The notes under the pieces were generated by a model. It was not told where the DNA came from and ran no database searches. It saw only the letters and a list, made by a program, of their open reading frames with translations. Below, in pieces: positions 44,370 through 52,082 of a stretch of 54,975 nucleotides of DNA; position 1 is the stretch's first letter; each line of letters opens with the position of its first letter. The DNA is from an uncultured Sutterella sp. Lineage in GTDB: Bacteria > Pseudomonadota > Gammaproteobacteria > Burkholderiales > Burkholderiaceae_F. Location: contig CALEAW010000101.1 in assembly GCA_937943605.1 (NCBI GenBank), positions 1 to 54,975 on the forward strand, in the 5' to 3' direction. The position numbers and the translations under genes are program-made.

Positions 44370-44606
44370 ATGACCACACCCCGTCAAATCATCGACACAC
44401 TACGTAGTGAAGGAGATGACAGCACTCCCATCGACGTCTTGGCCGCTTTAGAGGACGGCGAAGCCCTTGGCAACTACAATTGGCATCCCTCTGAAATCAA
44501 AGCCGCCCAAGATTTGCTACAAGGCGTTCAAACTTGGCACGAGTATCGCCTGCGCCTTAACAACACCGAGACCAAGCCTCACGTCACAATTATCCCGCGT
44601 CACTGA
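44370..44606 (+). CDS. Small hypothetical protein
   Basis: 78 residues, unrecognised. Acidic N-terminal half with helix-forming segments (RQIIDTLRSEG; SEIKAAQDLLQGV) and an NYNWHPSE centre; no cysteine, signal or membrane segment. AAGGA precedes the ATG at a good distance, and base composition is like the neighbours. It lies 200 bp before the MoxR operon, separated by the hairpin-rich region, and may be its first gene. Confidence rests on the ribosome site and length only. Confidence 0.5.
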   Translation: MTTPRQIIDTLRSEGDDSTPIDVLAALEDGEALGNYNWHPSEIKAAQDLLQGVQTWHEYRLRLNNTETKPHVTIIPRH

Positions 44607-44790
44607 CCTTTAAGGTCGTTTGGAGTAAAGGATCAAAGCGCACCTTTTGGCTACAAATGATCCTTTACTTGAAGGATCAAACCCTCAACAAATCCTCTGA
44701 GAGTAAAGACATCAACTTTCGTCAAACAGGTCTTTAGAGGATCACTCTAAAGCGACATTGCGCGACTTTTACAATCCCTCCATCGTTCAT
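44604..44790 (+). promoter_or_regulatory. Hairpin-rich leader of the MoxR operon
   Basis: A palindrome GACCTTTAAGGTC (44604-44616) is followed by a 12-bp perfect inverted repeat, AGTAAAGGATCA (44624-44635) with TGATCCTTTACT (44658-44669). The right arm can also pair with GAAGGATCA (44671-44679). Further on, ATCCTCT plus AAAGAC (about 44692-44710) can pair with GTCTTT plus AGAGGAT (about 44730-44742). The overlapping, mutually exclusive stems suggest an RNA switch or attenuator, or operator sites built on GGATCA. Confidence 0.45.
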
Positions 44791-44807
44791 TTTTTAGGAG
44801 TTCTATT

Positions 44808-45791
44808 GTGAAAGCCTCACGCTTAAGTCATGTCCTCGACACGCTGCTAACGCAACCCTGGGCGGTGTTTATTTGGGGCGCGCCAGGGATTGGCAAAAGC
44901 TCGTTAGTCCGCCAGGTCGCCGAGCGTCATCAGCTGCCCATTATTGATATCCGCGCCTCGTTGCTTGATCCAACGGATCTGCGAGGCATCCCGATGCTTG
45001 AAAACCATCGTGCCGTTTGGTGCCCGCCCTCCTTTTTGCCGACACGAGACATGGTGCCTGGCATCCTCTTCTTGGACGAAATCAATGCCGCACCACCTTT
45101 GGTACAGGCAGCGCTTTACCAGCTGATTTTGGATCGACGCATCGGCGAATACGAGTTACCGAAAGGTTGGCACATCATTGCCGCTGGTAACCGTCGTGAA
45201 GACCAAGCGGTCACGTTTAAGCTCTCTAGCGCCTTAGCGAATCGTTTCATTCATCTCAATATGGAGATCGATCATGACGACTGGCATGATTGGGCGGTCA
45301 AACAAGGCATCATTCCAGAAATCACAGCTTTCTTACAATATCGACCACAGCTTTTGACCGCGAAAGCGGACGGCCAACAAGCCTTTGCAACACCAAGAAC
45401 GTGGGAGATGGCGAGCGACGTCATCAAGCAGTTTGGTGCCATCGTTGACGCACGCGACGTGTTGCCAGGCATCATTGGTCCGAGCGCCGCGGTTGAATTC
45501 ATGACCTTTGCCAAGAAGTCTGTGATGCGCCAAGAAATTGATGCGCTCATTGCCGATCCGACCAATGCGCCACTTCCTGACCAACTCGATCGTCTTTGGG
45601 TACTCGTAAACTTTTTAACCGCTCAGTGCACCAAGGATGAAGTACTTGACGCTTGTGTCGCAGTATTACCTCGACTGCCTACCGAATTTGCCATGGTCTT
45701 GATTAGAGACCTCATCAAAAAGAAGCCTGTGGTCGTCAAGCATCCTGCCGTTATCGACTTTATCAAGACACATAAGATCGTTTTATTCTGA
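44808..45791 (+). CDS. MoxR-family AAA+ ATPase
   Basis: 327-residue ATPase, probably a chaperone that remodels the vWA protein encoded next. Walker A GAPGIGKS (24-31), Walker B ILFLDEINAA (86-95), sensor-type AAGNRREDQ and the arginine-rich SSALANRF segment. PTDLRGIPM and APPLVQAALYQL match MoxR relatives. GTG start with AGGAG 7 bases upstream. Only 10 bp separate it from the vWA gene, the usual MoxR-vWA pairing. The third gene of the operon is of unknown type. Confidence 0.88.
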   Translation: MKASRLSHVLDTLLTQPWAVFIWGAPGIGKSSLVRQVAERHQLPIIDIRASLLDPTDLRGIPMLENHRAVWCPPSFLPTRDMVPGILFLDEINAAPPLVQAALYQLILDRRIGEYELPKGWHIIAAGNRREDQAVTFKLSSALANRFIHLNMEIDHDDWHDWAVKQGIIPEITAFLQYRPQLLTAKADGQQAFATPRTWEMASDVIKQFGAIVDARDVLPGIIGPSAAVEFMTFAKKSVMRQEIDALIADPTNAPLPDQLDRLWVLVNFLTAQCTKDEVLDACVAVLPRLPTEFAMVLIRDLIKKKPVVVKHPAVIDFIKTHKIVLF

Positions 45792-45801
45792 GTAGACCGC
45801 T

Positions 45802-47067
45802 ATGCTTGATACCGACACTCGACTTCAACGTGCACGTGTGCAGCTTTGTCTAAAGCAACCCTACTTGGCTTCAGCTCTCATGCGATTTCCATTGGTCGAA
45901 ACATCAGTCGTTAAAGATATAGCGACGGATGGCTACCACTTCTTTTGGAATCGCACCTACGTTGAGTCCATTAACGACCAACAGTTGCGCGGGGCGCTTG
46001 CGCATGTCCTAATGCATATCTTGACGCAAAGCGTTGGCCGTCGCCAAGGACGCCGCATGGATTTATGGCGCCAAGCGACAGACTATGCCATCAATCCTGT
46101 CCTCAAGGCCTTTGGCTTTAAGTTGCCTGATGACGCGCTTTTCGATCTACGTTTCTCAAGGCTCACTGCCGAAGAAATCTATGAGACTTTGTACAAAGAA
46201 GCGTCCAATGGTCAAAAAACCTCACCCAAGAAGCAGCAAGGGACTTCGAATGTAGCCAAAGACATATCACAGCAATGTCGGCAAAAGGATCAGCCTTCGT
46301 CAAACGACACAGGACAAGCAGGCGTTGTCCCTGCGCTCTCCGACGACCTCGTTGATCCTAATTCGCTTGAAGGTCTGAGATGCCGTGCCTTTACTCCCAA
46401 CGCGCCAGACCAAGAAGAAATTCGCGAGACAGCCGAATCGTTGTTCTTAGAGACGAAGACAAAACTCCAAGAGGCTGGTAAATTGCCTGGTGCATTTAGC
46501 CAGCTCTTTGAGGCGAGTAATAGGTCATCGGTGAATTGGCAGGCGCTCCTTGCCGACTGGCTTTATGACACACTTAAAGACGATTGGAGTACTTGGCCGC
46601 CCGCCAAAAAGCATATTGCGCGTGGACTCTATCTGCCTAGCGTAGGTCACCCAGCACCGATTCGTTTGGTCATGCTGATCGATACCTCAGGCTCCATGTC
46701 TGACGAGATGCTTCAACGCATTTTTGCCGAAGTGCGTAGCTTTCGCGATACGTTTCCGACCGCCTTTACAATCGTACAAGCCGACGTTCAGGTTACGCGC
46801 GTTGATGATTACGAGCCCTATGAAGATTTTGACGAGACGGCCATCAAACTATGCGGTCGTGGCGGCACGAACTTTAAGCCATGCTATCGGTGGGTTCAAA
46901 AGCATCGCTCTGACGAACCCGTGGCCATCATCCACGCTACCGATGGTTGGGGTACTTTTCCGACCGAGTGCGACCATCCTGTCATTTTTCTTGTGCCTCG
47001 AGAAGTCGCTAAAGCGTGTCCTAACTTGCCACAATTTCCGGTTTGGGGGCATAGAGTGGTCGTTTAA
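45802..47067 (+). CDS. vWA protein with DUF2201-like putative metallopeptidase domain
   Basis: 421 residues. The N-terminal half (about 1-130) matches the metallopeptidase-like part of DUF2201 (LAHVLMH...RR...RMDLWRQATDYAIN). The expected HExxH-type zinc motif reads HVLMH (68-72), so the catalytic Glu appears missing. A low-complexity polar linker (about 133-185) follows. The C-terminal von Willebrand A domain has the metal-dependent adhesion site DTSGSM (294-299) and GGTNFKP. It ends in a short tail rich in Val. Likely substrate or effector of the MoxR ATPase. Biological role unknown. Confidence 0.82.
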   Translation: MLDTDTRLQRARVQLCLKQPYLASALMRFPLVETSVVKDIATDGYHFFWNRTYVESINDQQLRGALAHVLMHILTQSVGRRQGRRMDLWRQATDYAINPVLKAFGFKLPDDALFDLRFSRLTAEEIYETLYKEASNGQKTSPKKQQGTSNVAKDISQQCRQKDQPSSNDTGQAGVVPALSDDLVDPNSLEGLRCRAFTPNAPDQEEIRETAESLFLETKTKLQEAGKLPGAFSQLFEASNRSSVNWQALLADWLYDTLKDDWSTWPPAKKHIARGLYLPSVGHPAPIRLVMLIDTSGSMSDEMLQRIFAEVRSFRDTFPTAFTIVQADVQVTRVDDYEPYEDFDETAIKLCGRGGTNFKPCYRWVQKHRSDEPVAIIHATDGWGTFPTECDHPVIFLVPREVAKACPNLPQFPVWGHRVVV

Positions 47068-47152
47068 TCTTAAAAGCCCTTCGTTTGCCAAATTGAAGTT
47101 CAGCAAAATCCGATAGACTTGAGCCTTCTTGTGACCTTTCGTTGAGTGATGT

Positions 47153-48076
47153 ATGTTGCCAATCCCACCCAATGCGACCCGACTATCAAACCGTTTGAGA
47201 GCGCTGATCGGTGCGCTTGGCCCCGTCATAACGATCGAGGAAGTCGCTTTTTTTGTGCGTGTTATTAGCCAACTACTCGACGAAGGTCGCTCAGAAAGTG
47301 AGTGCGTAGTTACGCTACTTTCCCTCTCCATTAAAGCTCATACGGACGACATCGAAGCGCTTGCGACGCCCGATGAGTTAGCGCTAGCTACTAAGTTGGC
47401 GCTAGCCATGATGGATCCAAAGAACCTTACAGCCCTAACCGACGCGCAACGCTATGCGCTCTTGACCGTCGCTGACCTGAGGCTTTTGGATCTCATCAAC
47501 CATGCCGAACGCCATGGTGGCCCAGAAGACGGTTGGCTCGAAGCACCGCACGAAGTCGTTGATCCGTTTTATGACCTTTACCGCTTCGCACCATCGCATC
47601 CTTTGGCGCAACGACTCATGCGCCATTTGCTCGATTGGATTCGTGTCTTGCAATATGAGCCCACCTGGGCATTATCGCAGCGTCCCGCTTTTTGGCTCAT
47701 CGCACCGACAGGAAACAAAGATCTGCGGATGCTCTACGACGTCTTTCGAAATGCAGGCTTTTTGATCGGCAAAAACGCACGCCATAAAGGTCCGGCCACC
47801 ATCGATCGCATCGACAGCCACGATGTTTTAGTGGTGAGTTGCGCCATGGCACATGAAAGCGTCTTTCGTCGCTTGATGACATCAATTGCGGCACGCTACC
47901 CGTTCATCTACTTGCGTGAAATGGATCAGGCGCGTGAAGGACGAGGATTTCTCTGGGAAAAAATGCCGCAAAGTCTATTTCGAAAAGGACTCATCTTTAA
48001 GCGCATGGAAGTCTTTGCGACACCAGATATTGATCCGTTGCCTGCTTTTCTTGAGGCTTTTGCCGAGAACGCTTAA
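47153..48076 (+). CDS. Unknown third protein of the MoxR-vWA operon
   Basis: 307 residues, not recognised. The N-terminal about 120 residues are helical (LLDEGRSESECVVTLLSLSIK; LATKLALAMM). The C-terminal half looks alpha/beta: FWLIAPTGNKDLRMLYDVFRNAGFLIG, DVLVVSCAMAHESVFRRLMTSIAARYPFIYLREMD. This gives alternating hydrophobic strands and helices like a small nucleotide- or ligand-binding fold, but without a P-loop or known catalytic motif. No membrane segment or signal. It lies 85 bp after the vWA gene. In MoxR-vWA ternary systems the third component is variable and often gives specificity; placing this protein there is inference. Confidence 0.65.
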   Translation: MLPIPPNATRLSNRLRALIGALGPVITIEEVAFFVRVISQLLDEGRSESECVVTLLSLSIKAHTDDIEALATPDELALATKLALAMMDPKNLTALTDAQRYALLTVADLRLLDLINHAERHGGPEDGWLEAPHEVVDPFYDLYRFAPSHPLAQRLMRHLLDWIRVLQYEPTWALSQRPAFWLIAPTGNKDLRMLYDVFRNAGFLIGKNARHKGPATIDRIDSHDVLVVSCAMAHESVFRRLMTSIAARYPFIYLREMDQAREGRGFLWEKMPQSLFRKGLIFKRMEVFATPDIDPLPAFLEAFAENA

Positions 48077-48123
48077 ATCAGGCAAAACACTCTCAAGCGC
48101 CTTCACAAGCACACTCATAAACA

Positions 48124-48252
48124 ATCATTATGAGTCTCATTGGGTTTATCTATCGCTGACCGTTACGGCCTTTTGATCGAACGACAAAAGGCTCAATCAT
48201 GACTAAAGCATACGCCCTCTTCCCTACTGAGAGAAGCTACTCAAAGCCTTAA
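48124..48252 (+). promoter_or_regulatory. Fur-box-like dyad and possible 17-codon leader ORF
   Basis: AATCATTATGAGTCTCATT (48124-48142) matches 15 of 19 bases of the palindromic Fur box. Downstream, AAAAGG (48186-48191) precedes ATG at 48199 opening a 17-residue frame (MTKAYALFPTERSYSKP) that stops at 48252. Either may be chance. Otherwise 48077-48479 shows no gene. Confidence 0.3.
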
Positions 48253-48479
48253 AACGAACATTTGAACGGTCAAAAGAACGCCTTTCAAGACACGATACCG
48301 GGATGCACTCGCAAACCAAAGGCGCCTTTAAGCAACATTCAGTTATCTTTTTTGCCGCTTTGTGCGTAACGAGCGTCACACGCCGCACTTTGCCTTCGTT
48401 ATGCTTATGAGCATCATGATTTGTCAGCGTGCCTCAGTCCAGGTGAGCCACGCTTGAGACTCAACATTTGGAGCAAAAA

Positions 48480-48662
48480 ATGGAAGAAAAGGACATTATC
48501 TTAGAAGCCATGAAAAAGGCCGGTGAACCGCTTAATGCAGGCAAGATTGCCGAATTGACCGGTCTTGATCGTAAGGTCGTTGATAAGGCCATGGCTGCTA
48601 TGAAGAAGACGGGCGAAATTGTCTCTCCGGTTCGCTGCAAGTGGGAACCAGCTCAGAAGTAA
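48480..48662 (+). CDS. Winged-helix microprotein
   Basis: 60 residues from ATG 48480, with GGAG 7 bases upstream; an in-frame TTG at 48468 is less likely because it overlaps that ribosome site. The sequence EKDIILEAMKKAGEPLNAGKI, AELTGLDRKVVDKAMAAMKKTGEI and VSPVRCKWEP reads as the helix-helix-recognition helix-wing of a minimal winged-helix domain, like the N-terminal part of MarR- or ArsR-type proteins. It has an independent strong terminator, so it is a free-standing gene. Its target is unknown. Confidence 0.75.
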   Translation: MEEKDIILEAMKKAGEPLNAGKIAELTGLDRKVVDKAMAAMKKTGEIVSPVRCKWEPAQK

Positions 48663-48703
48663 TCCGTTAGCACTGATTTCGCCAAAGCATAAAGGCGCTT
48701 TCG

Positions 48704-48736
48704 AAGGTCCTGATTCGTCAGGACCTTCTTTTTTTA
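48704..48736 (+). terminator. Terminator of the winged-helix gene
   Basis: GAAGGTCCTGA pairs perfectly with TCAGGACCTTC around TTCG (48704-48729), then seven T. Confidence 0.93.
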
Positions 48737-49056
48737 TGTTTGGATAGGCCAAGCCTAGCGGCAATATAAATTTTTATATTTTCTAACAACTTCTATTGTC
48801 GTACTAACATGACGACCTAGGCATTTTTTCGACCTAATCGACTGCTCAGCTTCGGTTTGGCTGTAGCAGGTTATTTATCTTAATTCCTTTTAACTAGGCC
48901 TAAAAGTTAGTCAAAACACTCCGTTTAGCCAATGACAAGGCTTTTTCTGCGTCCTATATTGAACTTAATCGCGAGCCAAGAGCATTGTAAATCACGACTG
49001 AAACCCGACTGCTCATACAGCTCGCACAAATAAACTTTTCTATGGGAACATTGAAA
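48737..49056 (+). other. Promoter region of the aldehyde dehydrogenase
   Basis: About 320 AT-rich bases. An 18-bp dyad AATATAAA-TT-TTTATATT lies near 48763-48780. No gene or known operator is recognised. Confidence 0.4.
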
Positions 49057-50517
49057 ATGTCTTACATTGATGCTAAGTACGACCTGCTGATTAATGGTGA
49101 ATGGGTACCTGCCGAAGGTGGCGAAACGTTTGAAACGTTCAATCCCGCCACGGGCGAAAAGCTGGCCGACTGTGCCAATGCGTCTCCGGCCGATATTGAT
49201 CGCGCCGTCGAAGCCGCACGTGCTGCGTTCCCGGCCTGGTCTAAGACCGCTCCTGCTGAACGCGCCAACCTCCTTTTGAAGGTGGCCGACCTGATTGAAG
49301 CCAATGCTGAACGTTTGGCCATGGCTGAAACGCTCGACAACGGTAAACCGATTCGAGAAACCACGCTCGTCGACGTGCCGCTTTCTGTTGACCACTTCCG
49401 CTACTTCGCGGGTTGCTTACGTGCCGAAGAAGGCTCTGCTGTCATGATTGACAACAACACGATGTCCATCGTCGTCAACGAACCCGTCGGTGTCGTTGGT
49501 CAGGTGATTCCGTGGAACTTCCCGCTTCTCATGGGTGCTTGGAAGATTGCCCCGGCCTTAGCCGCAGGTAACACGCTCGTGATTAAGTCTTCGTCGACGA
49601 CGCCTGTGTCGCTCTTTGAACTTGGCAAGCTTTTAAACCAAGTGTTGCCTGCTGGTGTCGTGAACATCATCTCGGGTCGCGGTGCTCGTGCAGGTCAGGC
49701 CATGCTTGATCACCCTGGCTTTGACAAACTCGCCTTTACGGGCTCGACCGAAGTGGGTTACAAGGTCGCCGAAGCCGCTGCCAAGCGTCTTGTGCCTGCC
49801 ACGCTCGAACTCGGTGGTAAGTCTGCCAACATCGTCTTTGATGACGCACCGCTTGAAAAGGCCATCGAAGGTGCTCAGATCGGGATTCTCTTTAATCAGG
49901 GTCAGGTTTGCTGCGCTGGGTCTCGAATCTTCGTTCAGGAAGGTATCTACGACACCTTCCTTGAAAAACTCTCTGAAGCCTTCAAGAAGATCAAGGTGGG
50001 TGACCCGACGGATATGGAAACCCAGATGGGTGCCCAGATTAACGAAGGTCAGCTCAACAAGATCTGCGCTTGCATCGATGTCGGCGTCAAGGAAGGCGCA
50101 CGCGTCCTTGTGGGTGGCAAGCGTCATGGTGACAAGGGGGCCTTCATGCAGCCCACACTCTTGGTTGACGTCAAAAACGACATGACGGTGGCTCAAGAAG
50201 AAATCTTTGGCCCGGTCGCCGTGGTCGTGAAGTTTAAGGACGAAGAAGAAGTCGTTCGTTTGGCCAACGAAAGCGAATATGGTCTCGGTGGCGCCGTTTG
50301 GACGCGTGACATCAACCGCGCCATGCGTGTCGCTCGCGACGTTCGCACGGGTCGCATGTGGGTCAACACCTATAACGAACTCCCGGCACACGCCCCGTTC
50401 GGCGGTTACAAGAAGTCGGGGATCGGTCGCGAAACCCACAAGATGATGCTCTCGCACTACAGCCAGACGAAGAACATCTTCATTTCGCTCAACGAATCTA
50501 AGCGTGGTTTCTACTAA
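49057..50517 (+). CDS. NAD(P)-dependent aldehyde dehydrogenase
   Basis: 486 residues of the ALDH superfamily, oxidising an aldehyde to the acid. PWNFPLLMGAWKIAPALAAGN carries the oxyanion Asn, GSTEVGYKV the NAD-binding turn, LELGGKSANIVFDD the general-base Glu, and GQVCCAGSRIFV the nucleophilic Cys. EEIFGPV and FGGYKKSGIGRETH are also standard. The overall pattern resembles acetaldehyde dehydrogenases of the ExaC/AcoD kind, but the substrate is not certain. ATG at 49057 is chosen because GGGAA sits upstream; ATG at 49042 would add five residues. Strong, even codon bias suggests high expression. Its terminator follows. Confidence 0.92.
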   Translation: MSYIDAKYDLLINGEWVPAEGGETFETFNPATGEKLADCANASPADIDRAVEAARAAFPAWSKTAPAERANLLLKVADLIEANAERLAMAETLDNGKPIRETTLVDVPLSVDHFRYFAGCLRAEEGSAVMIDNNTMSIVVNEPVGVVGQVIPWNFPLLMGAWKIAPALAAGNTLVIKSSSTTPVSLFELGKLLNQVLPAGVVNIISGRGARAGQAMLDHPGFDKLAFTGSTEVGYKVAEAAAKRLVPATLELGGKSANIVFDDAPLEKAIEGAQIGILFNQGQVCCAGSRIFVQEGIYDTFLEKLSEAFKKIKVGDPTDMETQMGAQINEGQLNKICACIDVGVKEGARVLVGGKRHGDKGAFMQPTLLVDVKNDMTVAQEEIFGPVAVVVKFKDEEEVVRLANESEYGLGGAVWTRDINRAMRVARDVRTGRMWVNTYNELPAHAPFGGYKKSGIGRETHKMMLSHYSQTKNIFISLNESKRGFY

Positions 50518-50542
50518 GCGACTGAATAGTTCAGCCTATCAA

Positions 50543-50582
50543 AAGAGGTCGGTGGTGTCATGCCATCGACCTCTTGTTTTTT
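50543..50582. terminator. Terminator between the aldehyde dehydrogenase and DUF4357 genes
   Basis: AAGAGGTCGGTGG pairs with CCATCGACCTCTT (one G-U type pair), followed by GTTTTTT on the plus strand and TTTT on the minus strand; it may serve both convergent genes. Confidence 0.88.
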
Positions 50583-50610
50583 GGATGTCGTCAAATGAAT
50601 ATCGTTTAAC

Positions 50611-51438
50611 TTAACGTTTAGCGTTACGAGCATTCAAGCGATCCACCAACGTGTCGCCTTCACCGGTTTCCCAATAACTCGCACTCGCATAGGTACGCAT
50701 CACAATCGAGGCCGCCTGAATATGAGACCTAAGGGACACATCACGCGCAAATTGCCAAACGCCATCGATCTTTACGAGCGATCCATCATCCACCAAGCGT
50801 TTAATGGCTTCACGCACAGGCGCAATCAAACTCGGCGTCGCATCCATGGGTGAACAGCGGCTACCCGCCAAAATCTTAATGCCAGCGCGCAATAACTCAG
50901 CTTTCGCGTCCGCCCCACGTCCATGGCAATAAAGGGCTAAACCAGGATGTGCCGCACCATAAGCATCGGCGCTATCTTGAGCGCGTACCGTGAGCCACGC
51001 CGGTACATCACCAAACACTGTCGCCAAATCAATCCACGCTTGAGGTAACGATGATTGAACAGGATCCGTTGCAAGGCCATCTAAAAAAGCGACGTTAGGC
51101 AGTAAGCTCACAAGATAACGCACGGTCGCTTCATGTTGTTGAGCATTGGCGCAACCCAAAACCGTGACACTCGTAAAAGGCGTGCGCCCCGCTTCGGGCA
51201 AATACTGTGTGACCATCTCATCGACCACCCCAGAAGCAACCGCTGCGACCATGCGTCCTGGCAACGCATCAGGCCCCATTAATACCAACACAGCTTCACG
51301 GTGCCCGAGTTCAGCCAACGCCTCACGACCTACCCCTTTGGCAGGCAAAACCGAATAAAACACCTCACCCTCAAAGGCCGTCTTTGCCCCAGCGAGCGTG
51401 CCTTCGTGAAGCCACAATTGAATATCACGTCGAGCCAT
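50611..51438 (-). CDS. DUF4357 domain protein, otherwise unknown
   Basis: 275 residues. The C-terminal about 100 fit DUF4357: GIKILAGSRCSPMDATPSL, then VREAIKRLVDDGSLVKIDGVWQFARDVSLRSHIQAASIVM and WETGEG. In that domain a G-x-x-V-L-x-G-S start is followed by R...L...G.L and a D-x-x-F-x-S-P/A segment. DUF4357 is often attached to GIY-YIG or other nucleases, but the N-terminal 175 residues show no nuclease motif and resemble an alpha/beta sensor or hydrolase-like part (VLVLMGPDALPGRMVAAVASG). It is divergent from feoAB and shares the Fur-box intergenic region, so iron control is possible. Confidence 0.65.
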   Translation of the reverse strand: MARRDIQLWLHEGTLAGAKTAFEGEVFYSVLPAKGVGREALAELGHREAVLVLMGPDALPGRMVAAVASGVVDEMVTQYLPEAGRTPFTSVTVLGCANAQQHEATVRYLVSLLPNVAFLDGLATDPVQSSLPQAWIDLATVFGDVPAWLTVRAQDSADAYGAAHPGLALYCHGRGADAKAELLRAGIKILAGSRCSPMDATPSLIAPVREAIKRLVDDGSLVKIDGVWQFARDVSLRSHIQAASIVMRTYASASYWETGEGDTLVDRLNARNAKR

Positions 51439-51546
51439 GAGCTCAAACCTCCTTTTGTCATTGCGTCCGTCTTGACATTGTACCGAGGCCTTTGAAGTGC
51501 CGTAAGTGCCTTTTTCGATTGACGTTTTCTATTGATCTCTTCGCTT

Positions 51547-51572
51547 TTATAATTAATGAGATTGATTCTCAT
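51547..51572. promoter_or_regulatory. Upstream Fur box with -10 hexamer
   Basis: TATAAT (51547-51552) is followed by AATGAGATTGATTCTCATT (51554-51572), which matches 18 of 19 bases of the palindromic Fur consensus AATGAGAATGATTCTCATT. It could repress a distal feoAB promoter or the divergent DUF4357 gene. Confidence 0.75.
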
Positions 51573-51685
51573 TTAACCTAAATCAAACTTTTTAACCTCT
51601 CGTTTACAAAACCTAGCAACAAAAATCCATAACTTTCCCTCTCTACAAGACGATTCCAACCCAAAACCTTATTTTTACTATGGAT

Positions 51686-51714
51686 TTGCAATGAGAATGA
51701 TTCTCAGTTATATT
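51686..51714 (+). promoter_or_regulatory. feoAB promoter with Fur box in the spacer
   Basis: TTGCAA (51686-51691), 17-bp spacer, TATATT (51709-51714). The spacer and part of the -35 form AATGAGAATGATTCTCAGT (51690-51708), 18 of 19 bases of the Fur palindrome. Fur-Fe(II) would block polymerase directly. The same -35/17/-10 design recurs in the three small RNA elements. Confidence 0.85.
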
Positions 51715-51820
51715 CATCTAAGCCCCGTTTTGACTAAACGGAAAGATTCGGTTGGCCGTTCGAAACCATGCTTGAGCGCCTAACCACCTCATTTAAAACT
51801 TCATTGAATAAAGGCACATC

Positions 51821-52051
51821 ATGCTGCTTAAAGAATTAAAACCAGGTACCCGCGGTCGCGTCGTTGCCTACAGCAAAGCCTCGCCTGACTACCGTCGTCG
51901 TCTGTTGACCTTAGGTGCCGTACCTGGCACGCCGTTTGAAGTGGTGCGTATTGCCCCTTTGGGTGACCCCGTTGAAATCCGCGTGCGCGGCAGCATGATC
52001 AGCGTTCGTCGAGACGAAGCGAGCATCATGGAAGTTGAAGCACTTAAGTAA
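51821..52051 (+). CDS. feoA: FeoA, ferrous iron transport accessory protein
   Basis: 76-residue SH3-like cytoplasmic protein that supports FeoB. MLLKELKPGTRGRVV, RRRLLTLGAVPGTPFEVVR, GDPVEIRVRGSMISVRRDEASIMEVE fits FeoA along its whole length. AAGG-type ribosome site before the ATG. feoB begins 31 bp downstream; both are under the Fur-box promoters. No FeoC gene follows. Confidence 0.95.
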   Translation: MLLKELKPGTRGRVVAYSKASPDYRRRLLTLGAVPGTPFEVVRIAPLGDPVEIRVRGSMISVRRDEASIMEVEALK

Positions 52052-52082
52052 TCTTTGCCACCCCTCATTTTGAAGCAACACT

